Shown: positions 14,675 to 24,070, counted from the first letter of the stretch. The stretch: DNA of 40,789 nt from an uncultured Bacteroidales bacterium (GCA_900318355.1 ONKE01000011.1:1-40789); one strand, 5' to 3'. The notes: generated by a model from the sequence alone, not told the origin. A program made the numbers and translations.

Positions 14675-17164
14675 ATGAAAACGAATTACTCCAGATTTAT
14701 TCTTGCGGCAACCGCCGTCCTGTTCGTTTGTTCCTGTAAAAACGAAATCAATGTTGAAGTCACCGGACCTCAAGCGAAGGTTTTCACTTCTGTCTGTGAA
14801 CTTGTTGAGCCCAGTGGTACCAAGTCGACGCTGAATACAGATACCTACAAACCGCAATGGGCGGATGGAGACGCCATCGGTGTCAGTACGGCTGCGGATA
14901 ACAATGTCAAGTGTGAGATCCTCAACCCTGGACAGGGCCTTTTCGATGCGAGCAACACTACGGGTGATGCTCCCTACTATGCAGTCTATCCTTATTCGGC
15001 AGAGAACAGTTTCAACGGTAATGTCTTGAGCGCAGTTGTTCCGACCGAACAACAACTTGTCCCCGGATCAAGCATCGCTCCCGGCGCGCTGGTTGCCGCT
15101 GCCGTCAGCACGACTACCGAACTTTCGTTCAAGAACTGCGTGTCGCTTATTTCAGTTGACATCCACCGCGATGATATCAGCCGGGTTGATATCCAGACAA
15201 CTGCGGAAGGCCAATATCTCTCCGGTCAGTTCACGATGGATATGTCGGCAACGCCCCTCGTCCCCGAGGTGGTTGCGGCTGAAGCATCCCAGACGGTTAC
15301 GTTGCTCCCTTCAGCGTCTTCTTTCGCCGCGGGTAAATACTTTATCGCCGTTCTTCCAGGCACAATCAGCAGTTTTACGATAACCTTTACCAACGGGTCG
15401 AGCGAGACCAAAGCCATCTCCAAGACAGCAGATGTCGTTTTCGGCCGCAGTTCGGGTGTTCATTTCGGAAATTTCTTCGGAACGGACATCACTTCCGCGG
15501 ATGAGTTTGTTCAGTGGGCAAAGGAGAAGGCCAAGTTCACCTCGTGGGATGTCGTCAACCTGATGAATGACATTGATATGACGGGGAAAGACTACTCCGA
15601 AATAACGGAGTTCGACGGCGAGTTCAACGGCAATGACCATACCATTTCCGGTCTGAAGACCCCGATGTTCAACAATCTCTACGGCTACGTACATAACCTT
15701 ACGCTCAACAGCACGATTTCCGCTACGTCCGTATCTGGCAACGACTACGGGTTCGGAATGTTGGCTCACTACAGCTATCTCAACACAAGCCGGAATGCGG
15801 CGGCTCAGATTCGCAACGTCACGACGAAAGGATCCATTTCCATCGATGCTGTCAACAAAGCGCATAACTTCTTCCTGGGCGGTATCGTCGGATGCTCCAA
15901 CGGAGCCCAATTCATAGACTGCCGCAACGAGGCTTCCGTAAACCACGGCGGCGTTGTTACGTCCGAAAACCACATGGCTGTGGGAGGAATCGCCGGAGGA
16001 TATCAGTCGGCAACGGGCGTTGCAACGCCCAATCCTACCCGTTGCGTTAACGCCGGTCAGGTGCAAGCGACAGGTTCGGCCAAAAACCATGTTTTCGTCG
16101 GCGGATGTTTCGGCTTTGTCAATTCTCCGGTGGAACTTGTTTCCTGTTCCAACGAGGGGAAAGTTTTCAACCGGAGTGCCGGGGGTGCCGTTTTTGAAAC
16201 AGGCGGCGTGTTGGGGTATTTTTGGAGCAACCTGAGCAAGGCTAACCTTACAGATTGTTCCAACTCCGGATCGATTACGGATGAGGCGGTTTACACTACG
16301 CGGGTCGGTCACTACATGGGTGGTGTTGTCGGGCGGATAGAAGGATCTGCTCCGGCTTCCGCCGCTTCTCCGCTGGTGCCCAGAATTGTAGTCAGCGGAT
16401 GTTCCAATAACGGTGCGGTTACGATGAATCCTGCAGCGGCTACTACGACCCGAGTTTCAGGCATTGTCGGTACCTGTACCAATTACCTCGTGCTGGATGG
16501 CTGCACCAACGATGGCGATATCACTTCAGCGTGCGCTTCCGCGGATGTTCAGGCCGCCGGTATTCTGGCCATGATTGAGAAGGGTGTATCCTTCACAAAC
16601 TGCAAAAACCATGGAACCATCAAGAACACAGGTGCCGCTACCAGTTCTATTCGTATAGGAGGAATCTCGGGCAACTCCAATTGGACCGAGCCCATCAGCG
16701 GAGCATCCCTGCCGTACTCGTCGGCCGTCAATTGTGAGAATACCGGTTCTGTCATGAACGAATCCGCAGCGACCGTCCAAAACCGTATCGGCGGATTGTT
16801 CGGGAGTATTGCCAATTATAAGGTGTCGTCCTGTACGAATACCGGAAATATTTCATGCACTTCCACATCCGGTACGCTTTCCGCCTTGCATATTGCCGGC
16901 CTGGTTGGCTGTTCAACGGGCTCGACGGATGTCATTGACGGAAATACGAACAATTGTACGGTTTCCTATTCCGGTACCATCACTACAAATCATTCGGCTA
17001 TGTTGGTCGGATATAACGATGCCAACCTTACGTTGTCCAACAACAAGCTGGCAGGATCCTTCAACGGGACGGCCATTACCGCCGAGAATTTCTCTAGTTA
17101 CCTCTACAAGTATCACGCTTCGAGCAAGACCCTTACGAATACGGGAAACTCTTTTCTTCAGTAA
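14675..17164 (+). CDS. Fimbrillin-like and GLUG-repeat surface lipoprotein
   Basis: This 829-aa lipoprotein (VLFVCSC lipobox) has an N-terminal half (about 25-265) resembling fimbrillin/Mfa-like domains (KSTLNTDTYKPQWADGD, YYAVYPYSAEN, YFIAVLPGTIS). From about 280 there are repeats of roughly 50-70 residues containing MGGVVG or VGGIAG and then C.N.G.I/V, as in GLUG-type repeats that build a right-handed beta-helix. Such proteins act in adhesion or as pilus-tip or surface ligand-binding proteins. A TTG at 14669 is in frame but the ATG at 14675 precedes a normal signal. The Cys-Asn-Gly rhythm suggests a regular helical stack. It is 6 bp upstream of the trehalase gene. Confidence 0.7.
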   Translation: MKTNYSRFILAATAVLFVCSCKNEINVEVTGPQAKVFTSVCELVEPSGTKSTLNTDTYKPQWADGDAIGVSTAADNNVKCEILNPGQGLFDASNTTGDAPYYAVYPYSAENSFNGNVLSAVVPTEQQLVPGSSIAPGALVAAAVSTTTELSFKNCVSLISVDIHRDDISRVDIQTTAEGQYLSGQFTMDMSATPLVPEVVAAEASQTVTLLPSASSFAAGKYFIAVLPGTISSFTITFTNGSSETKAISKTADVVFGRSSGVHFGNFFGTDITSADEFVQWAKEKAKFTSWDVVNLMNDIDMTGKDYSEITEFDGEFNGNDHTISGLKTPMFNNLYGYVHNLTLNSTISATSVSGNDYGFGMLAHYSYLNTSRNAAAQIRNVTTKGSISIDAVNKAHNFFLGGIVGCSNGAQFIDCRNEASVNHGGVVTSENHMAVGGIAGGYQSATGVATPNPTRCVNAGQVQATGSAKNHVFVGGCFGFVNSPVELVSCSNEGKVFNRSAGGAVFETGGVLGYFWSNLSKANLTDCSNSGSITDEAVYTTRVGHYMGGVVGRIEGSAPASAASPLVPRIVVSGCSNNGAVTMNPAAATTTRVSGIVGTCTNYLVLDGCTNDGDITSACASADVQAAGILAMIEKGVSFTNCKNHGTIKNTGAATSSIRIGGISGNSNWTEPISGASLPYSSAVNCENTGSVMNESAATVQNRIGGLFGSIANYKVSSCTNTGNISCTSTSGTLSALHIAGLVGCSTGSTDVIDGNTNNCTVSYSGTITTNHSAMLVGYNDANLTLSNNKLAGSFNGTAITAENFSSYLYKYHASSKTLTNTGNSFLQ

Positions 17165-17170
17165 CGGATA

Positions 17171-18475
17171 ATGCGAAGTTCCATTATTGTTGGAGTGGTC
17201 GGCGTTCTCTGCCTGACGGCTTCGTGCCGTCAGGCTTTGAACGGCGAGCGTGAAGTGCGCGCTTTTATTCGGGAGAATATGCCGGCGACAACTTGTTTCT
17301 ACCTGAAAGATACGCTGGAGCACCTCGCATTGCCCAAACCTTTCAGCGTACCGACCATCAAGGGAAAGTTTCAGGACTTGTATTATTGGGACACCTATTT
17401 CACCAACTTGGGGCTGCTGTCACTCGGAGATATCCATCAGGTCCGAAACAATGTGGATGACATCCTGTACCTGATCGAGCGTTTCGGATATATGCCCAAC
17501 TCATCCAAGATGGCGCAGACAAACCGTTCGCAGCCGCCGTATGCGTCAATGATGATACGGGATTTATATGAAAGGACCAAGGACCGGGCTTGGCTTCGGG
17601 GAGCATACGATATCCTCTTGAAAGAATATGATTTCTGGATGAGGGAGAGAATGACGGATACGGGGTTGAACCGCTATTACAATATGGCAACGGAGGCATA
17701 TTTGCTCGACTTCTATGACTATATCAGGCGGCGAATTCCGTCATTGCGAGCGGATGCCGACAGGGAAGAAAGGATTCGGACAGCATCCCAGTATCTCTCG
17801 GAAGCGGAGTCCGGATGGGATTTCACTCCGCGCTTCCATACGCATTGTGAAGACTATAATCCAATTGACCTGAACGCGAATCTCTATATATACGAAAAAA
17901 ACTTTGCCTGGTTCTGCTCGGAACTGGGAATAGAGGGAACTGCCGATTGGGAAGAAACTGCGGCCCTGCGGCTGGAGCGGATTAACAAGTATTGTTACGA
18001 CGGCCAAAGCGGAGAATACTACGACTATAACTACCGAACCCATACGCGGAGTGACGTCTATTCCGCCGCCGTTTTCAATATCTTGTGGGCTGGTATTCCT
18101 AATGAGGAACAGGCACAAAACCTGGTTCGGCAACTTAATCGCCTTGAAATGGAGTATGGGCTCGTGGCTTGTGAACCTGGTGAACGCACGGATGTGTATC
18201 AATGGGACAGTCCTAATTCCTGGGCCAGCTTCCATGTTCTGGCCATTGCCGGTCTGGAAGCATATGGTTACCGGGCAGACGCCCGCCGTATAGCGGAAAA
18301 GTATGCAGGAACTATCATCCGCATCTTCCGACAGTCGGGGAACCTTTGGGAAAAATACAATGGCAGGAAGGGGAATCGCGAGGTGAATTCAGAGTATCCG
18401 CTACCTCCTTTTATGGGCTGGACGGCAGGCGGTTTTCTCTACGCAACGGACTACCTCCGCCACGCGGGTCTATAG
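17171..18475 (+). CDS. GH37 trehalase-family lipoprotein
   Basis: This 434-aa lipoprotein (CLTASC lipobox) belongs to glycoside hydrolase family 37, whose main activity is splitting trehalose into two glucose molecules. It has the KGKFQDLYYWDTYF signature (64-77), GYMPNSS, the ESGWDF segment with the expected catalytic Asp (D217), QWDSPNSWASFH (family QWDxPNxWxP, 344-355) and WEKYNGR with the expected Glu (E394). It is shorter than E. coli TreA, about 560 aa. It starts 6 bp after the adhesin gene. The family also has members with other specificities, so the trehalose substrate is likely but not certain. Its 3' end overlaps the convergent GH43-like gene by 6 bp. Confidence 0.85.
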   Translation: MRSSIIVGVVGVLCLTASCRQALNGEREVRAFIRENMPATTCFYLKDTLEHLALPKPFSVPTIKGKFQDLYYWDTYFTNLGLLSLGDIHQVRNNVDDILYLIERFGYMPNSSKMAQTNRSQPPYASMMIRDLYERTKDRAWLRGAYDILLKEYDFWMRERMTDTGLNRYYNMATEAYLLDFYDYIRRRIPSLRADADREERIRTASQYLSEAESGWDFTPRFHTHCEDYNPIDLNANLYIYEKNFAWFCSELGIEGTADWEETAALRLERINKYCYDGQSGEYYDYNYRTHTRSDVYSAAVFNILWAGIPNEEQAQNLVRQLNRLEMEYGLVACEPGERTDVYQWDSPNSWASFHVLAIAGLEAYGYRADARRIAEKYAGTIIRIFRQSGNLWEKYNGRKGNREVNSEYPLPPFMGWTAGGFLYATDYLRHAGL

Positions 18476-19540
18476 ATACGGATCCCGCACCGGCGTGCTG
18501 CATAAAAGCGGGCATCCCAGTTCGGGAATCCCGTCTTTTGACCAATGGACCTGCTGCATGCGCGTGGAACGGTTGTCAATATTGTAGGGGCTCCTTTCAG
18601 AATAGGCATTGTAGAGTATGTACAAGGAGTCTTTTTCGTTTCGGAAGAAGGATACATGCCCGGTACCGAAAGCCAAAGAGTCAGCATTTTGGGAGAATAC
18701 AGGCTCCGGCAATTTGGACCAGGAGTCCGGAGACATCAGGTCGCTGTCGCTGGATGTGTACGCAAGGCCCTCGCAGTAGTGGGAGGTGATGGTTTCGCTG
18801 GCTGAATAATAGAGAAGAATTTTCGATTTGTCCCGTGAAAATATCATTTGCGGCGCATCGCACACATAAGAAGGTTCCGGAGAGGAGGGCCCGTCTTCAG
18901 AGACCCATTGGCACTCCCACTCATAGGACGGAGAAAGAATGCGCACCCCTTTGGATGCCGGAGTCCACGGGTTGGCTAAACGGGCAATATAGATGGACCG
19001 CATTAGAATGTCGCTGCCCGGGTTGACGTCGCTGCCGCTCCAAAGCAGGAAGAGTTCGCCGTCTTTGTCGAAGACAGAAGGATGAACCGATTTGACATTC
19101 CCCGTCAGGATCGCATTTTTCTCGACGAATTGTCCCTTGAGTGGATTCGAGGAGGGATTCTCCAGGATATGTATCATGCGCATGGACTGCTCGCCTCCTT
19201 CAGAAATGTAATAAAGGTACCATTTCCCGTCGAATTTGTACAGACGGGGCCCGGAAATATAGTAGGTGTCCTGCGGCTCATAGACTACCTGTTCGCGAGC
19301 GGATTTCAAGCCGCTGATGCTGGACGCGCTCCAGATGGAGACGTGCGTATAGGTGGCCTGGGTATAGTAATACGTCCCATCCTCGTAGATGAGGCAGGGG
19401 GAGGAACCGCTGGCCATTACCGGGTTGACGAAAGAGAATTCATCCACGATGTCGCCCTTCTGGGAAGATGGTTGTCCGCCACAAGAAAAGAGCAACAAGA
19501 TGACTACTGAGAGAGAAGGAGATATGAAGCGCGCATTCAT
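18470..19540 (-). CDS. GH43-like lipoprotein with altered catalytic residues
   Basis: This 356-aa lipoprotein (LLLFSCGG lipobox) has the five-bladed propeller plan of GH43 arabinofuranosidases/xylosidases: NPV..., YEDGTYYYT, FDGKWYLYY, SPSYEWE, LLYYSASET, HYCEGLAY, FGTGHVSFF and HWSKDGIPELG. At the three catalytic sites the usual acids look replaced. The N-terminal ADP is SSP (S47), the central LD/ID is VH (H153), and the EGP/EAP is DAP (D228). By eye it looks like a pseudoenzyme or sugar-binding relative. It is divergent from the hybrid regulator, with 42 bp between starts, and converges on the trehalase. The alignment needs a profile search. Confidence 0.7.
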   Translation of the reverse strand: MNARFISPSLSVVILLLFSCGGQPSSQKGDIVDEFSFVNPVMASGSSPCLIYEDGTYYYTQATYTHVSIWSASSISGLKSAREQVVYEPQDTYYISGPRLYKFDGKWYLYYISEGGEQSMRMIHILENPSSNPLKGQFVEKNAILTGNVKSVHPSVFDKDGELFLLWSGSDVNPGSDILMRSIYIARLANPWTPASKGVRILSPSYEWECQWVSEDGPSSPEPSYVCDAPQMIFSRDKSKILLYYSASETITSHYCEGLAYTSSDSDLMSPDSWSKLPEPVFSQNADSLAFGTGHVSFFRNEKDSLYILYNAYSERSPYNIDNRSTRMQQVHWSKDGIPELGCPLLCSTPVRDPYL

Positions 19541-19567
19541 CGGAATGCTAAGTTAAAAAAAAGTTTC

Positions 19568-19575
19568 TATATTTG
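19568..19575 (+). promoter_or_regulatory. -7 box of the hybrid regulator, probably leaderless
   Basis: TATATTTG matches TAnnTTTG exactly and ends 7 nt before the ATG at 19583. Transcription would therefore start at or next to the start codon. On the other strand TAACTTAG (19549-19556) is a one-mismatch -7 box for the GH43-like gene. Confidence 0.6.
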
Positions 19576-19582
19576 TGTTACC

Positions 19583-22500
19583 ATGAAGCAGATTTTTTGC
19601 CTTGTCATCGCTTTTATGTCGCAAATCTCTGCGGCCGGGTTTTCCTATCATATCGCAACAGGGCTTTATCCCAGGGATGTTCTCTCGGGAAGCGACATCC
19701 TCTGTATTGACAAAGACAGCCATGGCTTCATGTGGTTCGGGACCAACAATGGTCTGTACAGGTATGACGGTGCCGGGTTCCATTTGTTCAGGGAAGGCGA
19801 AAGCGTCCGGGCTATTTGCATGTTGGGCAATAGAATGTACATCGGCTCGGATAACGGTCTCTTTGTATATGATGAGGAGAAGGACAACTTTATGGGCATC
19901 AAGGCGAAAACCGCTTACCATGTCAGTATTGCGAGGCCCATTACCGCTTTGGCCCTCCACGGAAACAATTTGCTTATAGGGACTTCCGGACAGGGCCTGT
20001 TTGTCCTTGATACGGTTACCGGCTCCATGGTGCAGCGCAGCGTGAATATACCATTCATTACGGATATCGCTGTCTCAGATGATGGTCAGGTTTATGTATG
20101 CGTTAAGGGTGTCGGCATCTATTCTTCCGGGGCCAACTTCGAGTACAAGAGCCCGTTGGTAAGCGGAAAAGACGTGGAGCGAATTCTGGCCGTGGAGAAC
20201 AACCTGTGGTACTTGACGGAATCATCTGTTGTCCGGATTGACCCAAATAATCATGGCAAGGAAATCCGTTTACAGAAAAGGCCCGCGGATATTGTCGATT
20301 TCTCGGAGAAACAGGTGCTGATCAGTTGCGAAGACGGGTTCTTTCTGTTGGATAAATACAGTCTGGAAAAGGAACTTTATGGCGTGTGGGTGTCTCACGA
20401 AGATCGAGTCATACGTACGTGTGGCCGGATGTTCCGGGATGATACAGGTACCCTGTGGCTGACAGACCCGTCGATCGGCGTCGTTTCCCTGACGGCCGGC
20501 AATGAACGCTCACGCTATTACCCGCTCGGCGCCTGTGATCGGATGAGTTTCTGCGAAACGTCCGACAGGACCGTGTGGATAGGTACTTCGGAGGGGTTGA
20601 TGCGCCTGAATACCGCAGATAAAACCTTAGAAAAAGGATCTCTTGTCGGCAAGGCGATTTCTTCCATTCTCTCTGACGGAGACAATGTATGGGCGTTGGT
20701 CGCAGGAGACGGTGTATATCGTTATGATGTCCGTACCGATATATTGAAGAAGTATGCAAACGTTGCTTTCGGTCGGACGCTGTTTCTGAATGCCGACAAC
20801 AGGGTTGAAGTCAAGAGCGACTGGCACAACTATGTTTATAGCCCTTACGCGGACAACTTCATCATCCGGAAAGAGGATGCACCGGGCACTGCGGTTTATG
20901 GTGACAATCTTTCGGCGGTTCACTCCGTCACATCCATGTGTACAAACAGTGAAGGAACAACCTTCACGGCTGTCGGGGATTGCGTTTATGAAAGTAGTTT
21001 CCTCTCAAAGGATAGCCGGTACTACCCCCTCAACAGCAACGTGGAAGTCGTCTTTTGCGACAATCAGGACAATGTTTGGGCCGGCACTTTCAGCAATGGA
21101 TTGTGGAAACTGACGTCCGGGGAAAAAGAGCATATTGAGATCGCGGGAGTAAGCGGAAGTGCCAATAAGATTTTTTCCATTGTTCAGGATAATGGGGGGT
21201 ATCTATGGATATGCAGCAATGCGGGAATCGCCAAAATGGACCCGAAGGAGAAGACTTCTTCTGAGATAAGCCTGCCCGGAAGGGCGTTTACAAAGGGTGA
21301 TTTCTTGCCGAGGGCTGCGATCTGCTCACAGGATGGCACGCTCTATTTCGGCTGCGAGAAAGGTGTCCTGTCTTTTCCCTCCACGGAAAAGACCGATAAA
21401 CGGCGGCCGAAAGTCCTGATCTGCTCGGCTGATTTTCGGAACGATACACCTCCCGTTCCCAATCTTTATACGAAAGAGCAACTGAAATTGAAATACAATT
21501 GTAACAGTTTCACCTTGTCTTTCGCGATGCCAGGCAGTTATGATGCCCGACTGAATCAGTACAGATTCTCGCTCAGCGGCATTGATGAGAATGACGCGCG
21601 ATGGGGTCGGGAAAGCGTGGCGACCTATAGCAATCTGCCTCCCGGAAAATATGTTTTCAAATTGAACGGCCGCAACCTGTCGGGGGTTGAGGCTGATAAT
21701 ACGGCACGGTTGAAGATTATTATTTCTCCACCCTGGTGGAGGAGTCTGTGGGCCTATTTCCTGTATGGAATAGCCGCGCTGGCGGGCATGGCCTGGCTGT
21801 ATCGAAGAGGGAAACGCCACATTGACGATAAGTATTCGGCTGAACTGCACAGACAGCAGGAAGCGATGGAGAAAGAGGCTTATCGGCAGAAAATGAGTTT
21901 CTTCATGGGGATGGTTCACGAGATCCGTACCCCCATGACGATTATGCGCTTGTCCATGGACAAACTCAGCAACGCCAAAAACGGAGCGGATTCGTCATCT
22001 TTGTCCATCCTGCAAGAAAACCTGGACTATATGCAGTCCACAATTGACGGAATTCTGAACTACCAGAAGAACAATCTTGATGGTGTGCAACTTAGTTTTT
22101 CCGAAGTGAATCTGGTCGATTTGTGTCATTCGGCTGTGGAAAAACTGTCGGGGCTTGCTCAATTGAAGAGAATTTCGTTCCGGGAGGATGTACAGGACGC
22201 CGTTGTCCCGATTCTTGCAGATGGCCCGTTTTTCTCTAAAATGATTGTCAACCTGCTGGATAATGCACTCAAATACGCCCGGCGGGAAGTCGTTATTTCC
22301 ATCCGGACAGAGGACGACGAGGCCGTGGTAAAAGTGTCCGATGACGGTCCCGGTGTCAAGGAACAGGAGAAAGAGCGAATCTTCGATATATTCTACAAAG
22401 CGGAAGGGGATTCTATCGCAGAGTCATCCGGCATCGGTGTCGGCCTTGCATATTCAAAGCAGTTGGTACTTGCCCATAAAGGGACGTTGTCCGTGGAAGA

Positions 22501-23380
22501 CACTGTCCCGACGGGCGCCACATTCGTTGTCAGGATTCCGCTGCTTGGAGAAAAGACCTTGGTGGAACAGCCGGCCGTGGATGATGTTTTACGTGCTTTG
22601 GAAAAGAGTGGAGCTACGAAATTCCGTCTTGTTTTGGCGGATGATAATGTCCGCTTGCTGGATATGCTCCAGAAAGAACTGTCGGAGTGGTACCATGTGC
22701 GAACCGCGCAAAATGGTGCGGAGGCACTGGAGATTCTCCGTACGGACGATGTGGACATCATTGTCAGCGATGTCATGATGCCGATCATGGATGGAATTCA
22801 GTTTTGCCAGACGGTCAAAGACACGCTTGAACTGAACCATATTCCGTTCATTATGCTGACGGCCAAAACATCTGTGGCGGCAAAGGTTGAGGGGCTTGGA
22901 AGTGGCGCCGACGCCTATGTGGAAAAACCGTTCTCCATCACGCAGCTCCATCTTCAGATTGAAAATCTGTTGAGACTTCGTACCGCATATCACGAAGCGT
23001 TGCTGCGGGAAGCGGGGCGGTATAAGGAGGCAATGCCCAAGTCGCTCAACAAGATGGATGCCCAGTTCATGGAGACTATCAATGCTGCAATCGAGCGACA
23101 GATTGCCAGTGAATCGTTCTCTGTTGACATGCTGGCAGACGCCCTCAATATGTCCAAATCGAATTTTTTCAAAAAATTTAAAGCCGTTGCCGGCACGTCT
23201 CCCAATGATTATTTGAAGAATTATCGATTGAACCGGGCCGCTCAACTCATCGCGGACGGATCCAGGATTAACGAAGCCGCTGAGAGCGTCGGCTTTTTCT
23301 CTCCATCCTATTTCGCCAAATGCTTCAAGGCTAAGTTCGGAATCTTACCCAAGGCCTACTCTTATCGCCAGCAGGAGTAG
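19583..23380 (+). CDS. Hybrid two-component regulator (HTCS) with AraC output
   Basis: This 1265-aa protein senses a ligand in the periplasm and acts as a transcription factor in one chain. A signal peptide is followed by a two-propeller sensor (about 20-640, with repeats such as DSHGFMWFGTNNGLYRYD and DNQDNVWAGTFSNGLW), a Y_Y_Y domain (about 640-712) and a membrane helix (about 718-738). The histidine kinase has MVHEIRTP (H779) and NLLDNALKYA. The receiver has the phospho-acceptor Asp in SDVMMP (D1063), and the C-terminus is an AraC DNA-binding domain (about 1165-1265, SVGFFSPSYFAKCFKAKFG). Key residues are intact. HTCS proteins usually control the adjacent polysaccharide locus and sense its breakdown products, so this one likely controls susCD. 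Confidence 0.93.
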   Translation: MKQIFCLVIAFMSQISAAGFSYHIATGLYPRDVLSGSDILCIDKDSHGFMWFGTNNGLYRYDGAGFHLFREGESVRAICMLGNRMYIGSDNGLFVYDEEKDNFMGIKAKTAYHVSIARPITALALHGNNLLIGTSGQGLFVLDTVTGSMVQRSVNIPFITDIAVSDDGQVYVCVKGVGIYSSGANFEYKSPLVSGKDVERILAVENNLWYLTESSVVRIDPNNHGKEIRLQKRPADIVDFSEKQVLISCEDGFFLLDKYSLEKELYGVWVSHEDRVIRTCGRMFRDDTGTLWLTDPSIGVVSLTAGNERSRYYPLGACDRMSFCETSDRTVWIGTSEGLMRLNTADKTLEKGSLVGKAISSILSDGDNVWALVAGDGVYRYDVRTDILKKYANVAFGRTLFLNADNRVEVKSDWHNYVYSPYADNFIIRKEDAPGTAVYGDNLSAVHSVTSMCTNSEGTTFTAVGDCVYESSFLSKDSRYYPLNSNVEVVFCDNQDNVWAGTFSNGLWKLTSGEKEHIEIAGVSGSANKIFSIVQDNGGYLWICSNAGIAKMDPKEKTSSEISLPGRAFTKGDFLPRAAICSQDGTLYFGCEKGVLSFPSTEKTDKRRPKVLICSADFRNDTPPVPNLYTKEQLKLKYNCNSFTLSFAMPGSYDARLNQYRFSLSGIDENDARWGRESVATYSNLPPGKYVFKLNGRNLSGVEADNTARLKIIISPPWWRSLWAYFLYGIAALAGMAWLYRRGKRHIDDKYSAELHRQQEAMEKEAYRQKMSFFMGMVHEIRTPMTIMRLSMDKLSNAKNGADSSSLSILQENLDYMQSTIDGILNYQKNNLDGVQLSFSEVNLVDLCHSAVEKLSGLAQLKRISFREDVQDAVVPILADGPFFSKMIVNLLDNALKYARREVVISIRTEDDEAVVKVSDDGPGVKEQEKERIFDIFYKAEGDSIAESSGIGVGLAYSKQLVLAHKGTLSVEDTVPTGATFVVRIPLLGEKTLVEQPAVDDVLRALEKSGATKFRLVLADDNVRLLDMLQKELSEWYHVRTAQNGAEALEILRTDDVDIIVSDVMMPIMDGIQFCQTVKDTLELNHIPFIMLTAKTSVAAKVEGLGSGADAYVEKPFSITQLHLQIENLLRLRTAYHEALLREAGRYKEAMPKSLNKMDAQFMETINAAIERQIASESFSVDMLADALNMSKSNFFKKFKAVAGTSPNDYLKNYRLNRAAQLIADGSRINEAAESVGFFSPSYFAKCFKAKFGILPKAYSYRQQE

Positions 23381-23418
23381 GTTTCCGGGGGCGACCTACT
23401 CCTGCTCCTGATTTTTCT
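23371..23418 (+). terminator. Intrinsic terminator of the hybrid regulator gene
   Basis: A perfect 12-bp stem, GCAGGAGTAGGT (23371-23382) with ACCTACTCCTGC (23394-23405), encloses an 11-nt loop and is followed by GATTTTTCTT. The regulator's TAG stop (23378-23380) lies inside the left arm. This separates the accessory locus from frr. Confidence 0.75.
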
Positions 23419-23436
23419 TGTCAGTTTCCGGCTTGC

Positions 23437-23470
23437 TTGTAGTAATTTCGGGGGGATTTTGCTATATTTG
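23437..23470 (+). promoter_or_regulatory. frr promoter
   Basis: TATATTTG (23463-23470) matches the -7 consensus, with TTG at 23437-23439, 23 nt upstream, as a possible -33. The start would be near 23477, about 27 nt before the frr ATG. Confidence 0.6.
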
Positions 23471-23503
23471 CGCAAATATGCCGATAACTAAAACGAGATA
23501 ACT

Positions 23504-24070
23504 ATGTTACCACGCGCAAAAGAGATTGTGGACGCTTCCGCCCTTAAGATGCAGGACGCCGTCGATTTTCTTGAAGAAGACCTCAAGAACTACCGTGTAG
23601 GGAAAGCCACGCCTGCCATTTTCAATGGCGTATCGGTCGATTATTACGGTACTCCCACCCCGCTGAACCAGGTCGCCGCCATCAACACCCCCGATGCCAA
23701 GACCATCACCATCCAGCCCTGGGAGCGCAATATGATCGCAAAGATCGAGAAGGCTATTCTCGATGCCAACCTCGGCTTCACCCCATCCAACAACGGTGAA
23801 ATGATCCGCTGCGTCGTCCCGGCCCTGACCGAAGAGCGCCGCCGCGAGCTGATCAAAAAGGCCAAGGCTGCCGGCGAGACCACCAAGGTCACCATCCGTG
23901 GCGCCCGCCGCGACGCCATCGACCAGCTCAAGAAGGCCCAGAAGAACGATGGCCTGTCGGAAGACGGCGAGAAGGAGGGCGAAGACGAGCTCCAGAAATT
24001 GACCGACAAGAAGGTCAAGGAAGTCGACGCCATCATCGCCGCCAAGGAGAAGGAAATCCTCACCGTCTAG
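23504..24070 (+). CDS. frr: Ribosome recycling factor
   Basis: This 188-aa protein splits the ribosome after termination together with EF-G. The family pattern is clear: an N-terminal helix with LKNYRVGKATPAIF, VDYYGTPTPLNQVAAI, then ITIQPWE, LGFTPSNNGEMIR, LTEERRRELIKKAK and the C-terminal helix. Length is typical (about 185). An acidic insert near EDGEKEGEDE in the third helix lengthens a loop slightly. The TAG stop overlaps the GTG start of pheA by one base, so the aromatic genes may be read from the frr promoter. Confidence 0.95.
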   Translation: MLPRAKEIVDASALKMQDAVDFLEEDLKNYRVGKATPAIFNGVSVDYYGTPTPLNQVAAINTPDAKTITIQPWERNMIAKIEKAILDANLGFTPSNNGEMIRCVVPALTEERRRELIKKAKAAGETTKVTIRGARRDAIDQLKKAQKNDGLSEDGEKEGEDELQKLTDKKVKEVDAIIAAKEKEILTV

